Below are positions 17,704 through 25,275 of a DNA stretch of 34,328 bases, piece by piece (position 1 is the stretch's first letter; every line of letters begins with the position of its first letter). Made by a program: the position numbers and the translations under genes. The stretch lies in NCBI GenBank assembly GCA_945861465.1, contig CAMAVB010000057.1:1-34328 (forward strand), read 5' to 3'. This DNA is from Candidatus Kuenenia stuttgartensis (GTDB lineage: Bacteria; Planctomycetota; Planctomycetia; Planctomycetales; Planctomycetaceae). The notes beneath the pieces are model-generated. The model was not told the DNA's origin and did no database searches. It saw only the letters and a program-made list of their open reading frames with translations.

Positions 17704-18016
17704 GGTTCAACGATAAATGAAGTCCGCGGAGGAGGACTGGTGTTTAAACCGCGAATGGACGCGAATACACGCGAATAGCGGCAGAGATCCAGTGTGGGTT
17801 CATTTCGAATGAATCTTCAACCCGCGCGGGCTCTGAAGTCATGGCGCGGAAACCTCTCATTTTTCAGTTTTTTTGAACTTATTCGCGTCCATTCGCGGTT
17901 CAGATCTGCTTTCCATCGACACCTACAAAGTTGTTGACGTGCCGATTCGTACTCATTTCGACTTCACCGAATAATTGCCAGGATTCTGTGCCGCGCACTT
18001 CATCTGTCGTTGAACC
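17704..18016. mobile_element. MITE-like inverted-repeat element, copy 2 (313 bp, inverted relative to copy 1)
   Basis: The ends are GGTTCAACGATAAATGAAGT and the complement of GGTTCAACGACAGATGAAGT. Its reverse complement aligns by eye along the whole of 4650-4963 with scattered differences, including the internal inverted pair containing CGCGAATGGACGCGAATA (about 17751-17772 and 17880-17902) and the CATGACTTCAGAGCCCGCG block. No protein is encoded and no clear target duplication is seen. It ends 23 bp beyond the stop of the orphan gene at 18040-18321. Confidence 0.85.
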
Positions 18017-18039
18017 CCTATTTATCAAGCCGCCCTAAC

Positions 18040-18321
18040 TCAACCGGGAATCCAGATCTTCTGCGCCTGGACGATTTCACAGCCGTTGGGAAGAGTCAAA
18101 GGGAACGACGACTTCGTATAGAAGGCAAGGCCCTTGTAGCTCGACAGGTACTGGTAGCTGGTACTGAAGAACCCGCCTGTTGCCTGCACCACCAGTGGTT
18201 CCTGCTGACGGCTGAGGATACGCAGGAAGTCTGCTGGCTCGACCCGCACAATCGCGCCCGAGGCCTTGATCGCCTGCGCCACTGCGGCTGCGGCTGCCGC
18301 AGCACCTGCACTTGTACTCAT
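18040..18321 (-). CDS. Conserved small planctomycete orphan protein
   Basis: A 93-residue soluble protein: an alanine-rich start (STSAGAAAAAAAVAQAIKAS), then VRVEPADFLRIL, PLVVQATGGFFSTSYQYLSS and a C-terminal EIVQAQKIWIPG. I recognise the middle and end as a widespread uncharacterised family, but no function is known to me. I chose the ATG at 18321 because GAGGCGGGG lies about 6 nt upstream; an in-frame ATG ten codons earlier is only one base from the tRNA-Leu gene. It lies just downstream of tRNA-Leu on the same strand and may be cotranscribed with it. Confidence 0.65.
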   Translation of the reverse strand: MSTSAGAAAAAAAVAQAIKASGAIVRVEPADFLRILSRQQEPLVVQATGGFFSTSYQYLSSYKGLAFYTKSSFPLTLPNGCEIVQAQKIWIPG

Positions 18322-18351
18322 ATTAAGCCCCGCCTCAAAGGATTTGTTCAT

Positions 18352-18437
18352 TAGCCAGGACGGGAATCGAACCCGTACGCCCCTTTAGGGGCCCGGGATT
18401 TTAAGTCCCGTGCGTCTGCCTATTTCGCCACCTGGCC
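18352..18437 (-). tRNA. tRNA-Leu (anticodon UAA)
   Basis: The minus strand folds as a class II tRNA of 86 nt: a 7-bp acceptor stem starting GGCCAGG (first pair G-U), anticodon stem with loop CTTAAAA giving UAA, a long variable arm GCCCCTAAAGGGGC, and T arm CGGGTTCGATTCCCG. CCA is not encoded. Confidence 0.95.
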
Positions 18438-18543
18438 ATGTGTGAGAGGGAAGAGTAATGAAGATTCGCGTCAGAACAAACTGAAGCGACACATTTCCTT
18501 GCAGACTTGTTCGCGAACAGGAACCGGGGATTCTGAAGATCCC

Positions 18544-19104
18544 TCAGCGATCAGCCGTCGTTGCCTGGCTCAGGACTTCAGTCGGCACTGGCTTCAGCGA
18601 TTGCAGCATCAGCATGATGGCTCCAGCGACAAGGCAACTGTCCGCGATATTGAAAATCGGGTAGTCATAATTGCCAAATTGAAAATGTAGAAAGTCACGG
18701 ACTGCCAGCGCGGGGGTTGTAGCATCCGGCGGCGTGACTCCGTGAAGTCCCAGGCGATCGTAGAGATTGCCAAGCGTACCACCGGAAACCAGCGCGAGGG
18801 CAACTGTTGTCCACAGACTGGATGCCGCGCCGCAAAAAAAGAGCCAGTAGATGACGCCGACAAAAGCACCGATGCTGAGACCTGCGAAAACAGGAGCCAG
18901 ACCCTGACCCACTCCCCAGAGCGCACCGTAATTGAGATTTGTCAACAGGTCAAACTTGAGCCACGAATCGATCAGCATGCGGGAATGACCGTGCAGTCCC
19001 AGTGACCGAAATGCCCATTCTTTGCTTCCCAGATCTGCCGTCAACGCCAGTATGGTGATCGCGGCGTAGACGGGAATTCGATTTCCGGGAACAGTTGGCT
19101 TCAA
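18544..19104 (-). CDS. lspA: Lipoprotein signal peptidase (signal peptidase II)
   Basis: A 186-residue inner-membrane aspartic protease that cleaves lipoprotein signal peptides ahead of the lipidated cysteine. It shows four hydrophobic segments and the family motifs: Asp24 in ADLGSKEW, NYGALWG (58-64), GGTLGNLYDRL with Asn113, and the catalytic pair Asp137 (VRDF) and Asp155 (FNIADS). A 10-residue basic N-terminus is normal. The start is TTG at 19102-19104, which overlaps the TGA stop of the upstream DksA/TraR-type gene as TTGA, so translation is coupled. AAGGAA lies about 10 nt before it. Length is slightly above the typical 160-170. Confidence 0.93.
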   Translation of the reverse strand: MKPTVPGNRIPVYAAITILALTADLGSKEWAFRSLGLHGHSRMLIDSWLKFDLLTNLNYGALWGVGQGLAPVFAGLSIGAFVGVIYWLFFCGAASSLWTTVALALVSGGTLGNLYDRLGLHGVTPPDATTPALAVRDFLHFQFGNYDYPIFNIADSCLVAGAIMLMLQSLKPVPTEVLSQATTADR

Positions 19105-19490
19105 CGGCTCAATTCCTTTTTCCGTTCACAATCGACGCAGTTTCGAGCATGTGGAATCGCCTGAAGACGCGCCTTGGGGATTTTGGCTTTTGTATCAGGG
19201 AGTCCATGTTCCATGCACAGCTCACACAGTCCGTAAGTTCCTTCATCGACTTTCTTCAAAGCATGTGAAATTTCTTCCAGCACGCCCTGATCGTTTTCAA
19301 CGAGCTGCAATGAAAAATCCAGATCCCAGGCGTCTGAACCCATTTCAGCCATATGATTGGAAGACCGCTGGTCGCCGCCCGATTCCGAGGCCGAAAAAGC
19401 TTCTTCCTGCAATTGCTCCACATCGCCTCGTAAGCGAGCCTGAAGCAGTCTCAGTAACATGCGAAAACTTTTCAGTTCTTCTGGCTTCAT
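19101..19490 (-). CDS. DksA/TraR-family zinc-finger protein
   Basis: A 129-residue protein. A coiled-coil half (residues 5-82, with LLRLLQARLRGDVEQLQEEAF and the tail LEEISHALKKVDEGTYG) leads into a C4 zinc finger: Cys89, Cys92, Cys118 and Cys121 (GLCELCMEHG ... NCVDC). This is the DksA/TraR layout, which binds the RNA polymerase secondary channel. An acidic tip comparable to the DxxDxA of DksA is not obvious (GSDAWDLD at 51-58 is the nearest), so activity may differ from true DksA. The ATG at 19488-19490 is chosen because the coiled coil starts immediately; an upstream extension would cover low-quality sequence. It is the first gene of an operon with lspA. Confidence 0.82.
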   Translation of the reverse strand: MKPEELKSFRMLLRLLQARLRGDVEQLQEEAFSASESGGDQRSSNHMAEMGSDAWDLDFSLQLVENDQGVLEEISHALKKVDEGTYGLCELCMEHGLPDTKAKIPKARLQAIPHARNCVDCERKKELSR

Positions 19491-19763
19491 TGTGTCAAAA
19501 TTCCACGAGATATAGCAAGGGCGGTTTAGGAAGCTGGAGCCTCCTGGAGTCGCTGGAATTATTGGGAGCCAGTGTTTGAGCGTCAAGGAGTTGATCGCTG
19601 CCCTCCGAAAACCAGGGTAAAAGTCGCTGAATTGCTGGTTTAATCGTAAGAATCCGGGCGATCGAAGGACCAAAAAAGCCAAAATCGCAGGAATTCAAAG
19701 CCTCCCTGATCGCTTGCAGGTTCAGCCTGTACCGATCGATTGACGCTGCACATCTCGCCCAAG

Positions 19764-19882
19764 GGGATGGTCGTTTTTCATCGTTTAACGGCAAGTCGCA
19801 GGCGTCGGTGCCAAGTTTCGCCTACGTCTACGGCTCGCCGTTAAACGAAATTGCCGAAATAGAAGACTAAAACGACCGTCCC
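19764..19882. repeat. Composite palindrome, copy A of the GTTTAACGGCGAGCCG family
   Basis: Inner arms 19783-19810 and 19819-19846 are imperfect complements starting GTTTAACGGC and ending GCCGTTAAAC. An outer pair GGGATGGTCGTTTT / AAAACGACCGTCCC encloses them. The inner palindrome is shared with 32612-32682. It lies between the esterase stop and the DksA/TraR-type gene. Confidence 0.8.
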
Positions 19883-19894
19883 AAAGCAGGACGG

Positions 19895-21157
19895 TTACGG
19901 TCGCTCTGTATGCTCAGTGCTGACGGCGCACTGACGATCGTCGAAGAGATTCAGATAGAATACCGTGGCATCCGCAGGAACATCTCCGGCAGCCTGCGAC
20001 GCAGCTTCGTCGATTTGAGCGGGCAGTGTTTCCCATTCTCGATCCTGCCATTTTCCTGTCGATCGCGTGAAGCAGAGTTCGGCCTTGACAATTGGGATTT
20101 CCGACTTAAACGTCGCCCACACCTGGTTGTTGCGAATTCCATGTTCGGTAATCGTCGCCAGCGGTTTGCCGTGTTTCAAAAACGAATTGGCGTAGACAGA
20201 GATCTCCTCGGGATTTTCTCCGGCAGGACCGTGACCGTGAGGCATCCGAATGCGCAGGCACAATGTTTGTGGACTCTTTGGCAACATCCATGACTTCTTC
20301 CACGAATCCATCGGATACGCAAAATCATTCGTTCCGTTGACCCACAACATCGGCATTCGAACTGCGCCGAGGTACTGCGCTGGATCCCATTGCTTCAGCC
20401 ACAGCGCAGACTTTTCTGCCCCCAGCTTCTCAAAACTCGGTAGCCACGCTGAATTGTCACCAAGGTAGCCGCAACCATACACCGGCACTGCGAATCTGAA
20501 ACGGTGATCGACGCCCGCCACAATGCTGGTGAGGTAACCGCCCCACGAAATCCCGGTGACTCCGATTCGATCGGAATCGACTTCCGGATAAGATCGAATC
20601 AATGAATGTCCCAATGCCACCGCACTGACGGCGTGAAACGTCCATTGGTCTTCTATCGGATCATCCAATTGACTGAAACTTGCATCCCAGCCGGGTGGTC
20701 CTCCGAGTTCATGGCGTTGCCAGTTGCCGTATGTTCCGACAGGCACACAACCACAAAGGTCCATGGCAATTGCCGCATACCCGCGCGAGTTCCACAGTTT
20801 GACCCAGCGATCAAACGCCGTTCCGCCGCCGCCGTGAATCAGCACCATTGCAGGGAATTTCTGCTGACTGTTGTTCGCGTCTCCGGCTTGTGCCGGCACG
20901 CCGTAGTACGCAAAGATACGAGTCTGTTTACCTTTATACAACGGGCCTGCATAGTACAGCGTTTTCACTCCTTCAATTTGCTTGTCGTCGGCCGGGAAGA
21001 CCTCCGGCGTTTTTGAGAGTGCTTCCAGATCAAACTGCACTCCGGTGTTTTCGCTCGTTGCAGTTGCTTCCTGAGCCAATAACTCCGCAGGCTGGCATGA
21101 GAACAGCAAGGCAATCAGTAGCAACAGACTTCGTACACTGCGGGCAGGCAAAAACAT
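19895..21157 (-). CDS. Secreted alpha/beta hydrolase, acetylxylan-esterase-like
   Basis: A 420-residue exported protein. Signal peptide residues 1-28 (RSVRSLLLLIALLFS ... ELLAQ). The alpha/beta-hydrolase fold shows the oxyanion loop VLIHGGGG (106-112) and nucleophile Ser204 in GISWGGY. Asp278 is in VNGTNDFAYP, and the catalytic His is in MPHGHGP (307 or 309). The GGYLTSIVAGVDHRFRFAVPVYGCG stretch resembles the acetylxylan-esterase/DLH-type hydrolases planctomycetes use on polysaccharides. The last 100 residues (ITEHGIRNNQVWATFKSE) form an extra beta domain. The start at ATG 21157 directly precedes the signal sequence; the in-frame ATG 14 codons upstream is the alternative. The exact ester substrate cannot be read from the sequence. 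Confidence 0.8.
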   Translation of the reverse strand: MFLPARSVRSLLLLIALLFSCQPAELLAQEATATSENTGVQFDLEALSKTPEVFPADDKQIEGVKTLYYAGPLYKGKQTRIFAYYGVPAQAGDANNSQQKFPAMVLIHGGGGTAFDRWVKLWNSRGYAAIAMDLCGCVPVGTYGNWQRHELGGPPGWDASFSQLDDPIEDQWTFHAVSAVALGHSLIRSYPEVDSDRIGVTGISWGGYLTSIVAGVDHRFRFAVPVYGCGYLGDNSAWLPSFEKLGAEKSALWLKQWDPAQYLGAVRMPMLWVNGTNDFAYPMDSWKKSWMLPKSPQTLCLRIRMPHGHGPAGENPEEISVYANSFLKHGKPLATITEHGIRNNQVWATFKSEIPIVKAELCFTRSTGKWQDREWETLPAQIDEAASQAAGDVPADATVFYLNLFDDRQCAVSTEHTERP

Positions 21158-21344
21158 AGCTGGCTCTCGGGAAAGCAAATGGGAGAACGATGACATGGTG
21201 CAGCGTATCGCGAACACGCATGTTTGGCGAGCGGCATGCGTCAGCCTGACGGTACGATGCGATTCCAATGCTCGCGATCCGTGTGTTTTTCGCCGACAGG
21301 ACATGACATGCTGACCTGCCAGCAAACCTGGTCCCAGCGATTTT

Positions 21345-22817
21345 TCACCACGCCTGCTTGCCCTCATTTGCCGCGACTTTCCCCGTAACTGCAGGCAACC
21401 GATAGAACAGGCAGATCGGCAGCATGAAGGCGGCGAGCGATACAAAAATCACCCATTGATATTTCGCATTGCCGGTCGGCCCGAAACACAAATTCAGCAA
21501 CATGCCTCCGACACCGACGTAAGCTGCTGACAACAGGATGCCAATCCAGGTGATCAGATTCTGAACCCCCAGCAGCCGCCCTTTCATGTCATCCGGTGGT
21601 GCTTGCTGGAGATAAACCTGCACCGGAACCACGAACATACCAGCCGCACCGCCCAGCAGCATCATGTTGAGTCGTAGTCCCCATTCGAGTCCATCGGCCC
21701 GAAGCAACGCCGTAAAAAAATTGGTATCAACAATTCCCGAGCTTGCCGGAACGCCAAGCTGTCCGCTTCCCAGAATTGCGACCATCAACAGCGTGAAACA
21801 CAGCAGCCACGCACCGGCCATCACCCATCGCCGACCGTTGCCACCTTTGCCGAAGTAACCAGTCACCGCACATCCGGCGGCGATCCCGATTCCGATCGCG
21901 ACAACCATCAGACTGGTCCGCGTGGCACTCATTCCCAGCGTCGATTTCCCGAGGGTATTCACCGCCATTTGAGTCACAGCCCCCAGAAACCAGAACACCG
22001 ACACAACCAGAATCGCCATCAGTAATCCTCGCTCCCGCAAAATGAGCCGTCCAATCTCCGCCGGGATCGCAAGGTTTTCCAATTTCAGCTTCAAGCCTGG
22101 CTCAGCAATCTGCGTCGTTGGAATGAGCACGGCAGAAAGGGCTCCGAAGACGGAAACACCGATGGCAATCGCACTGCCGATCCACATCGCATCCCGAATC
22201 TGATCCAGCGCAAATCCCGCGCAGGCCGTGCCAAAAATGATCGCCAGAAACGTCGTCATCTGCACGGCACCATTCACCGGCAGCAATTTGTCGCCGCGAA
22301 ACAGCTCTGGCAGAATTCCGTATTTTGACGGTGCAAAAATCGCGCTGTGAGCCCCCATCAGGCTCAACACAGAGATCATCCAGATCAACTGCGCGTTGGC
22401 GCTCAGTCCGGGCATGAGCAGTACAGCCAGGGCGATGGACATGATCAGAATCTCTGCCAATTTGCAGCCAACAATTACGCGCTGCTTCGAACACCGATCT
22501 GACAGGAATCCACCCAGTCCTGACATTAACACAAACGGCAACGCAAAAGCCGCCATCGCCAAAGACTGTCGGTCGGGATTTCCTCCTGCGCCAGTCACAA
22601 CCGCCGCATTACTCGCGCTTGTCAGCAGCACCATCTGCTTGAAGTAGTTGTCGTTGAAGGCACCCAGAAACTGAGTCGTGAGAAATCCCCAGAACGCAGC
22701 CGACGCCACCGTATGCTGAGTCGCGCCGAGCGGCGACCCGTTCTGGGTTTCAAAAACCTGAACGACATCAGATGGCGATTCGTAACGGCCTTCGTCGGGC
22801 CTTGTTGGTAGCGACAA
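21345..22817 (-). CDS. MFS transporter, LplT-like
   Basis: A 490-residue membrane protein with about twelve hydrophobic segments. The first helix begins FWGFLTTQFLGAFNDNYFKQ, the signature of the LplT/Aas-type lysophospholipid transporter branch of the major facilitator superfamily. GGFLSDRCSKQRVIVGCKL is the loop 2-3 motif A region, and FAPSKYGILPELF follows TM5 as in LplT. I prefer the TTG start at 22817 because GAGGAG lies 6 nt upstream and the resulting N-terminus (LPTRPDEGRYESPSDVV) carries the Y-x-SP pattern common at planctomycete protein starts. A further-upstream TTG at 22916 adds 33 unlikely residues. No acyltransferase partner is adjacent, so lysophospholipid flipping is inferred only from family. 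Confidence 0.8.
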   Translation of the reverse strand: MSLPTRPDEGRYESPSDVVQVFETQNGSPLGATQHTVASAAFWGFLTTQFLGAFNDNYFKQMVLLTSASNAAVVTGAGGNPDRQSLAMAAFALPFVLMSGLGGFLSDRCSKQRVIVGCKLAEILIMSIALAVLLMPGLSANAQLIWMISVLSLMGAHSAIFAPSKYGILPELFRGDKLLPVNGAVQMTTFLAIIFGTACAGFALDQIRDAMWIGSAIAIGVSVFGALSAVLIPTTQIAEPGLKLKLENLAIPAEIGRLILRERGLLMAILVVSVFWFLGAVTQMAVNTLGKSTLGMSATRTSLMVVAIGIGIAAGCAVTGYFGKGGNGRRWVMAGAWLLCFTLLMVAILGSGQLGVPASSGIVDTNFFTALLRADGLEWGLRLNMMLLGGAAGMFVVPVQVYLQQAPPDDMKGRLLGVQNLITWIGILLSAAYVGVGGMLLNLCFGPTGNAKYQWVIFVSLAAFMLPICLFYRLPAVTGKVAANEGKQAW

Positions 22818-23435
22818 TCTCAGCTCCTCAATTGGCACAATAGAGCGCACATCAGAGCAGGATCTGGCCAAATCAGCAACAGCATCTGGAAGCAAAGAGC
22901 CGGGATAGCGGCTCAATCAAGCGCGGTCAACGTGACTGCTCAATTCGTTGCCGCGATGCGGTCATCAGGCGTTTTTCTCCTCGGACCACTCGCACGGAAT
23001 CGTTACAATCGACGTATTTCCGGATCGAGGTTCAAGCCGATCGTTGAGATTCGACCGTCGAAACGGGCTTGTTCCAAAACGCTGAGGATCCGAATCCCTG
23101 GCGATCCTGCTCAAATCGATACCACAGGAATATCAGGTTTCTCGCGACTGAGATCTGCGATCACGCACGCCATGCCGGCTGAAAGTCAGGGCTTTCTGCC
23201 AATCCGGCCAATTCTGCTTTCAAAGATGCAACCCGCAGTTTCTGCAAGAACTTCGAGGAAATCCAAAGAAGCTCTTTCGGACCTGTAAGAACTTCAACGA
23301 GGAACTCTGGTACAGGAGACGTGACCTCGCTACACTCCCGCCCGCACACGTTGCTTCGAACCTATTCAAAGCAGGGTGTGTCAAGTGTTTGTCGTGGGCT
23401 CAATTGGTAATACAGTTGAACCACCTTCGAACATC
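22818..23435. other. Gap between MFS gene and tRNA-Pro
   Basis: The 618 bp contain open frames (for example 22932-23288, plus) without recognisable content or ribosome-binding site. Promoters for the divergent MFS gene and tRNA-Pro must lie here, but I cannot point to them with confidence. Confidence 0.45.
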
Positions 23436-23510
23436 CGGGGCGTAGCTCAGCTTGGCTAGAGCGCCTGCTTTGGGAGCAGGAAGTCGCACGTTCAAATCGT
23501 GTCGCCCCGA
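23436..23510 (+). tRNA. tRNA-Pro (anticodon UGG)
   Basis: A 75-nt cloverleaf: acceptor CGGGGCG/CGCCCCG, D arm GCTC...GAGC, anticodon stem CCTGC/GCAGG with loop TTTGGGA giving UGG, variable loop AAGTC, T arm GCACG TTCAAAT CGTGT, discriminator A. CCA is not encoded. An integrase remnant starts 122 bp downstream, a common arrangement when an element has used the tRNA as attachment site. Confidence 0.95.
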
Positions 23511-23631
23511 TTTTTCAATTCTGTCTGTAAGTACTTGTCGTTCCACACTTTGTGGAAACCTGCTGAGTCTCAGCAGTGCGGCGTGAAACGGATCTACTAC
23601 ACGTTTCACTACCCAAATGGGGGCCGCACTC

Positions 23632-24054
23632 ATGCCGAAAAGAGCGCCGAAGTACTCCCTTCACAAGCCGACCGGACAGGCTCGTGTCCGCATCAATGGC
23701 AAGTCGTATTACCTCGGAAAATACGATTCCCCTGAGTCCCACTAGCGTTACGAAACCCTGATTGCCAGATGGCTCAGTGGCACGTTTGAAGCGGATCGGG
23801 AAACTTTGACTATTTCCCGCCTGGCGATTTTGTTCGTGGATCACGCTCGCCAGTACTATCGCAAGAACGGGAAGGAAACGAGCGAAGTTCACAGCATTCG
23901 AACGGCATTGCGACCGCTCGTTAAAAAGTATGGACGGGAGAAAGTCTCCCTGTTTGGTCCGCGACGACTGAAAGAAGTCCGCGATGAGATGATCGGGCTG
24001 AACTGGACTCGGACCGGGATCAATGCCGCAGTTCGGCGAATCACCCGCATGTTG
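23632..24054 (+). pseudogene. Tyrosine recombinase/integrase N-terminal remnant with nonsense codon
   Basis: From the ATG at 23632 the frame reads KYSLHKPTGQARVRINGKSY, then GKYDSPESH, a TAG at 23743-23745, and continues in the same frame with RYETLIARWLSGTF and YYRKNGKETSEVHSIRTALR. It ends near RRITRM. This is the N-terminal DNA-binding and SAM-like part of planctomycete phage-type integrases (HKxSGQAxVxxxGKxYYLGxYGSPES, YYRKNGxxT). The catalytic domain with Arg...HxxR...Tyr is completely missing: homology ends at about 24054, where a piece of another gene on the opposite strand begins. One stop plus 3' loss make it non-functional. The tRNA-Pro gene lies just upstream. Confidence 0.8.
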
Positions 24055-24057
24055 CGC

Positions 24058-24192
24058 ATGCCCGGTGCCTGCATTGTTCCAGCCATCAGAACTTTCCTGA
24101 GCGATTTCGTCAGTAACCTCGTAGAGCTGAATTCTCAGATCAGGCTGAAGCCGCTTGATTATGGCTGCAAGCGTGGCAGACATAATGCCGTT
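24058..24192 (-). pseudogene. mqo: N-terminal fragment of malate:quinone oxidoreductase
   Basis: About 45 residues on the minus strand, GIMSATLAAIIKRLQPDLRI followed by QLYEVTDEIAQESSDGWNNA and GTGHA. They match the N-terminal FAD-binding region of Mqo, where G-x-MSAxLxxxLKxLxP is followed by ESSxGWNNAGTGHAxxCE. Homology stops exactly where the opposite-strand integrase remnant begins. At its N-terminal side it is fused in frame to a DUF1559 tail: no room is left for the usual first 10-15 residues containing the start codon and the first glycines. It is a dead fragment; a complete mqo may exist elsewhere in the genome. Confidence 0.75.
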
Positions 24193-24312
24193 TCGTGTGA
24201 TCAGTCTGTCGTAAAGCCCGGCGTCAAGGTTCTGGGACAAATACCGAACGGAACCATCACACAACAAGTGGTGCGTGCCACCTGTGTGAAAACTGGATGG
24301 GCCGTCAGCGTC
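24190..24312 (-). pseudogene. C-terminal tail of a DUF1559 (type II secretion pseudopilin-like) protein
   Basis: The minus-strand frame after a stop at 24313-24315 reads DADGPSSFHTGGTHHLCDGS, then VRYLSQNLDAGLYDRLITRNG. The segment SFHTGGxHxLxCDGSVRxxSxNxD is the conserved end of DUF1559/H-X9-DG proteins, a family hugely expanded in planctomycetes with type IV-pilin-like N-termini. Only the last 41 residues remain. The usual end GG plus stop is replaced by an in-frame junction with the Mqo fragment. Confidence 0.75.
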
Positions 24313-24347
24313 TTAGCATTCACGATGACGACAGAGTGGCCCGTCTG

Positions 24348-24683
24348 TCAGTGCCCCGTCAGGGACTTCGATTTTGCCATCGCATCTTCGGCCAGCTGGA
24401 TGTAACGATGTTCGTTGGTTCCCGCAAAGGCGCGCTGATAGATGACGCTCAGCGCAGTCCAGGAGAAGGAGTCCTCCGGAGCCAACTCACTCACGCGTAC
24501 CGCGCTGGTGACTGCTTTGTCGTGCTGATTCAGTTTGCCATACAGAACGGCCAGCGCTGAATGCGCGAGCGCATACGTGTCGTTGCCAGCCAACAGTTCG
24601 TTGAGCTTCTCAACGGCCGCTTCCGGCTGACCGCTGTCTTTGAGTTTCATCGCTGCGTTGTAAAGTTCAGTTGACGCGGTCAA
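24348..24683 (-). CDS. Small TPR-repeat protein, last gene of the SUF cluster
   Basis: A 111-residue protein with about three tetratricopeptide repeats: YNAAMKLKDSGQPEAAVEKLNELLAG, YALAHSALAVLYGKLNQHDKAVTSAVRVSELAP and FSWTALSVIYQRA plus a C-terminal helix. TPRs mediate protein-protein contacts. It follows sufU by 48 bp on the same strand, so it probably belongs to the same transcript and may act as an adaptor for the SUF machinery or its clients. I chose TTG at 24681-24683 because GAGGA is 8 nt upstream; the TTG at 24716 is an alternative adding 11 residues. Confidence 0.7.
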   Translation of the reverse strand: MTASTELYNAAMKLKDSGQPEAAVEKLNELLAGNDTYALAHSALAVLYGKLNQHDKAVTSAVRVSELAPEDSFSWTALSVIYQRAFAGTNEHRYIQLAEDAMAKSKSLTGH

Positions 24684-24731
24684 AGCTTCTGTCCTCGTAA
24701 TTGTGTTGTGGATCAATGTCGCTCGGCGAGA

Positions 24732-25205
24732 TCATTCCGTGCTGACGGAATCGTCGATTTTTCTGTTCAAGGCGGCCTGCAGTGTGTGCCAGCACAGCGT
24801 GGCGCATTTAACTCGGATCGGAAACTGTTTCACGCCCGAGAGAAATTGCAACTCCCCCAGGTCGACGGGCTCAGCGACCGACGTCGCGTCGCCCGGGTCG
24901 TTTCCCATCACCAGATCACGGAATTGCTTCGCCAGGATTTCCGCTTCCGCGCGCGTTTTGCCCTGCAGAGCCTGCGTCATCAGCGATGCGGATGCCGTGG
25001 AGATAGCACAGCCAGAACCAGTGAACTTTACTTCCTGAATACGGTCATCGTCGATTTTCAGCGACAGCTGGATTCGATCTCCACAACTGCGATTGAAACC
25101 GTCGGCCCTGTGAGTGGGATTCGCCATCGATCCAAAGTTGCGAGGGTCCTGCTGATGATCGAGGATCAGGTCTTCATAAATCTCGCGAAATTCTTCGTCC
25201 AACAT
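24732..25205 (-). CDS. sufU: SufU-type iron-sulfur assembly protein (IscU fold)
   Basis: A 157-residue protein. The zinc/sulfur-relay ligands of SufU are all in place: Cys41 and Asp43 (RSCGDRI), Cys66 (GSGCAIS) and Cys134 (RVKCATLCW). The 18-20 residue insertion before the last cysteine (PVDLGELQFLSGVKQFP) and the lack of the HSCA-recognising LPPVK motif mark SufU rather than scaffold IscU. SufU accepts persulfide from the cysteine desulfurase SufS and passes it to SufBCD. The ATG at 25203-25205 has AAAGG upstream with 7-nt spacing; the extended start eight codons upstream is less likely. It lies 70 bp after sufD, and sufS is not in this window. Confidence 0.92.
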   Translation of the reverse strand: MLDEEFREIYEDLILDHQQDPRNFGSMANPTHRADGFNRSCGDRIQLSLKIDDDRIQEVKFTGSGCAISTASASLMTQALQGKTRAEAEILAKQFRDLVMGNDPGDATSVAEPVDLGELQFLSGVKQFPIRVKCATLCWHTLQAALNRKIDDSVSTE

Positions 25206-25275
25206 GGAAACACCTTTGTCACTTTCCAAATCACTAGTCGAGCGCGCTCAGTTCCATTGGCCGTAATTTTCCCGG

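Noticed and set aside
23515-24267. 250-codon minus-strand open frame that looks like one gene
   Set aside because: It is a concatenation: its first 70 codons are DUF1559 and Mqo remnants and the rest is antisense to the integrase remnant and tRNA-Pro.
23436-24716. Full integrative element bounded by a tRNA-Pro att duplication
   Set aside because: I found no second copy of the tRNA 3' end in the window and no other element genes beyond the integrase remnant.
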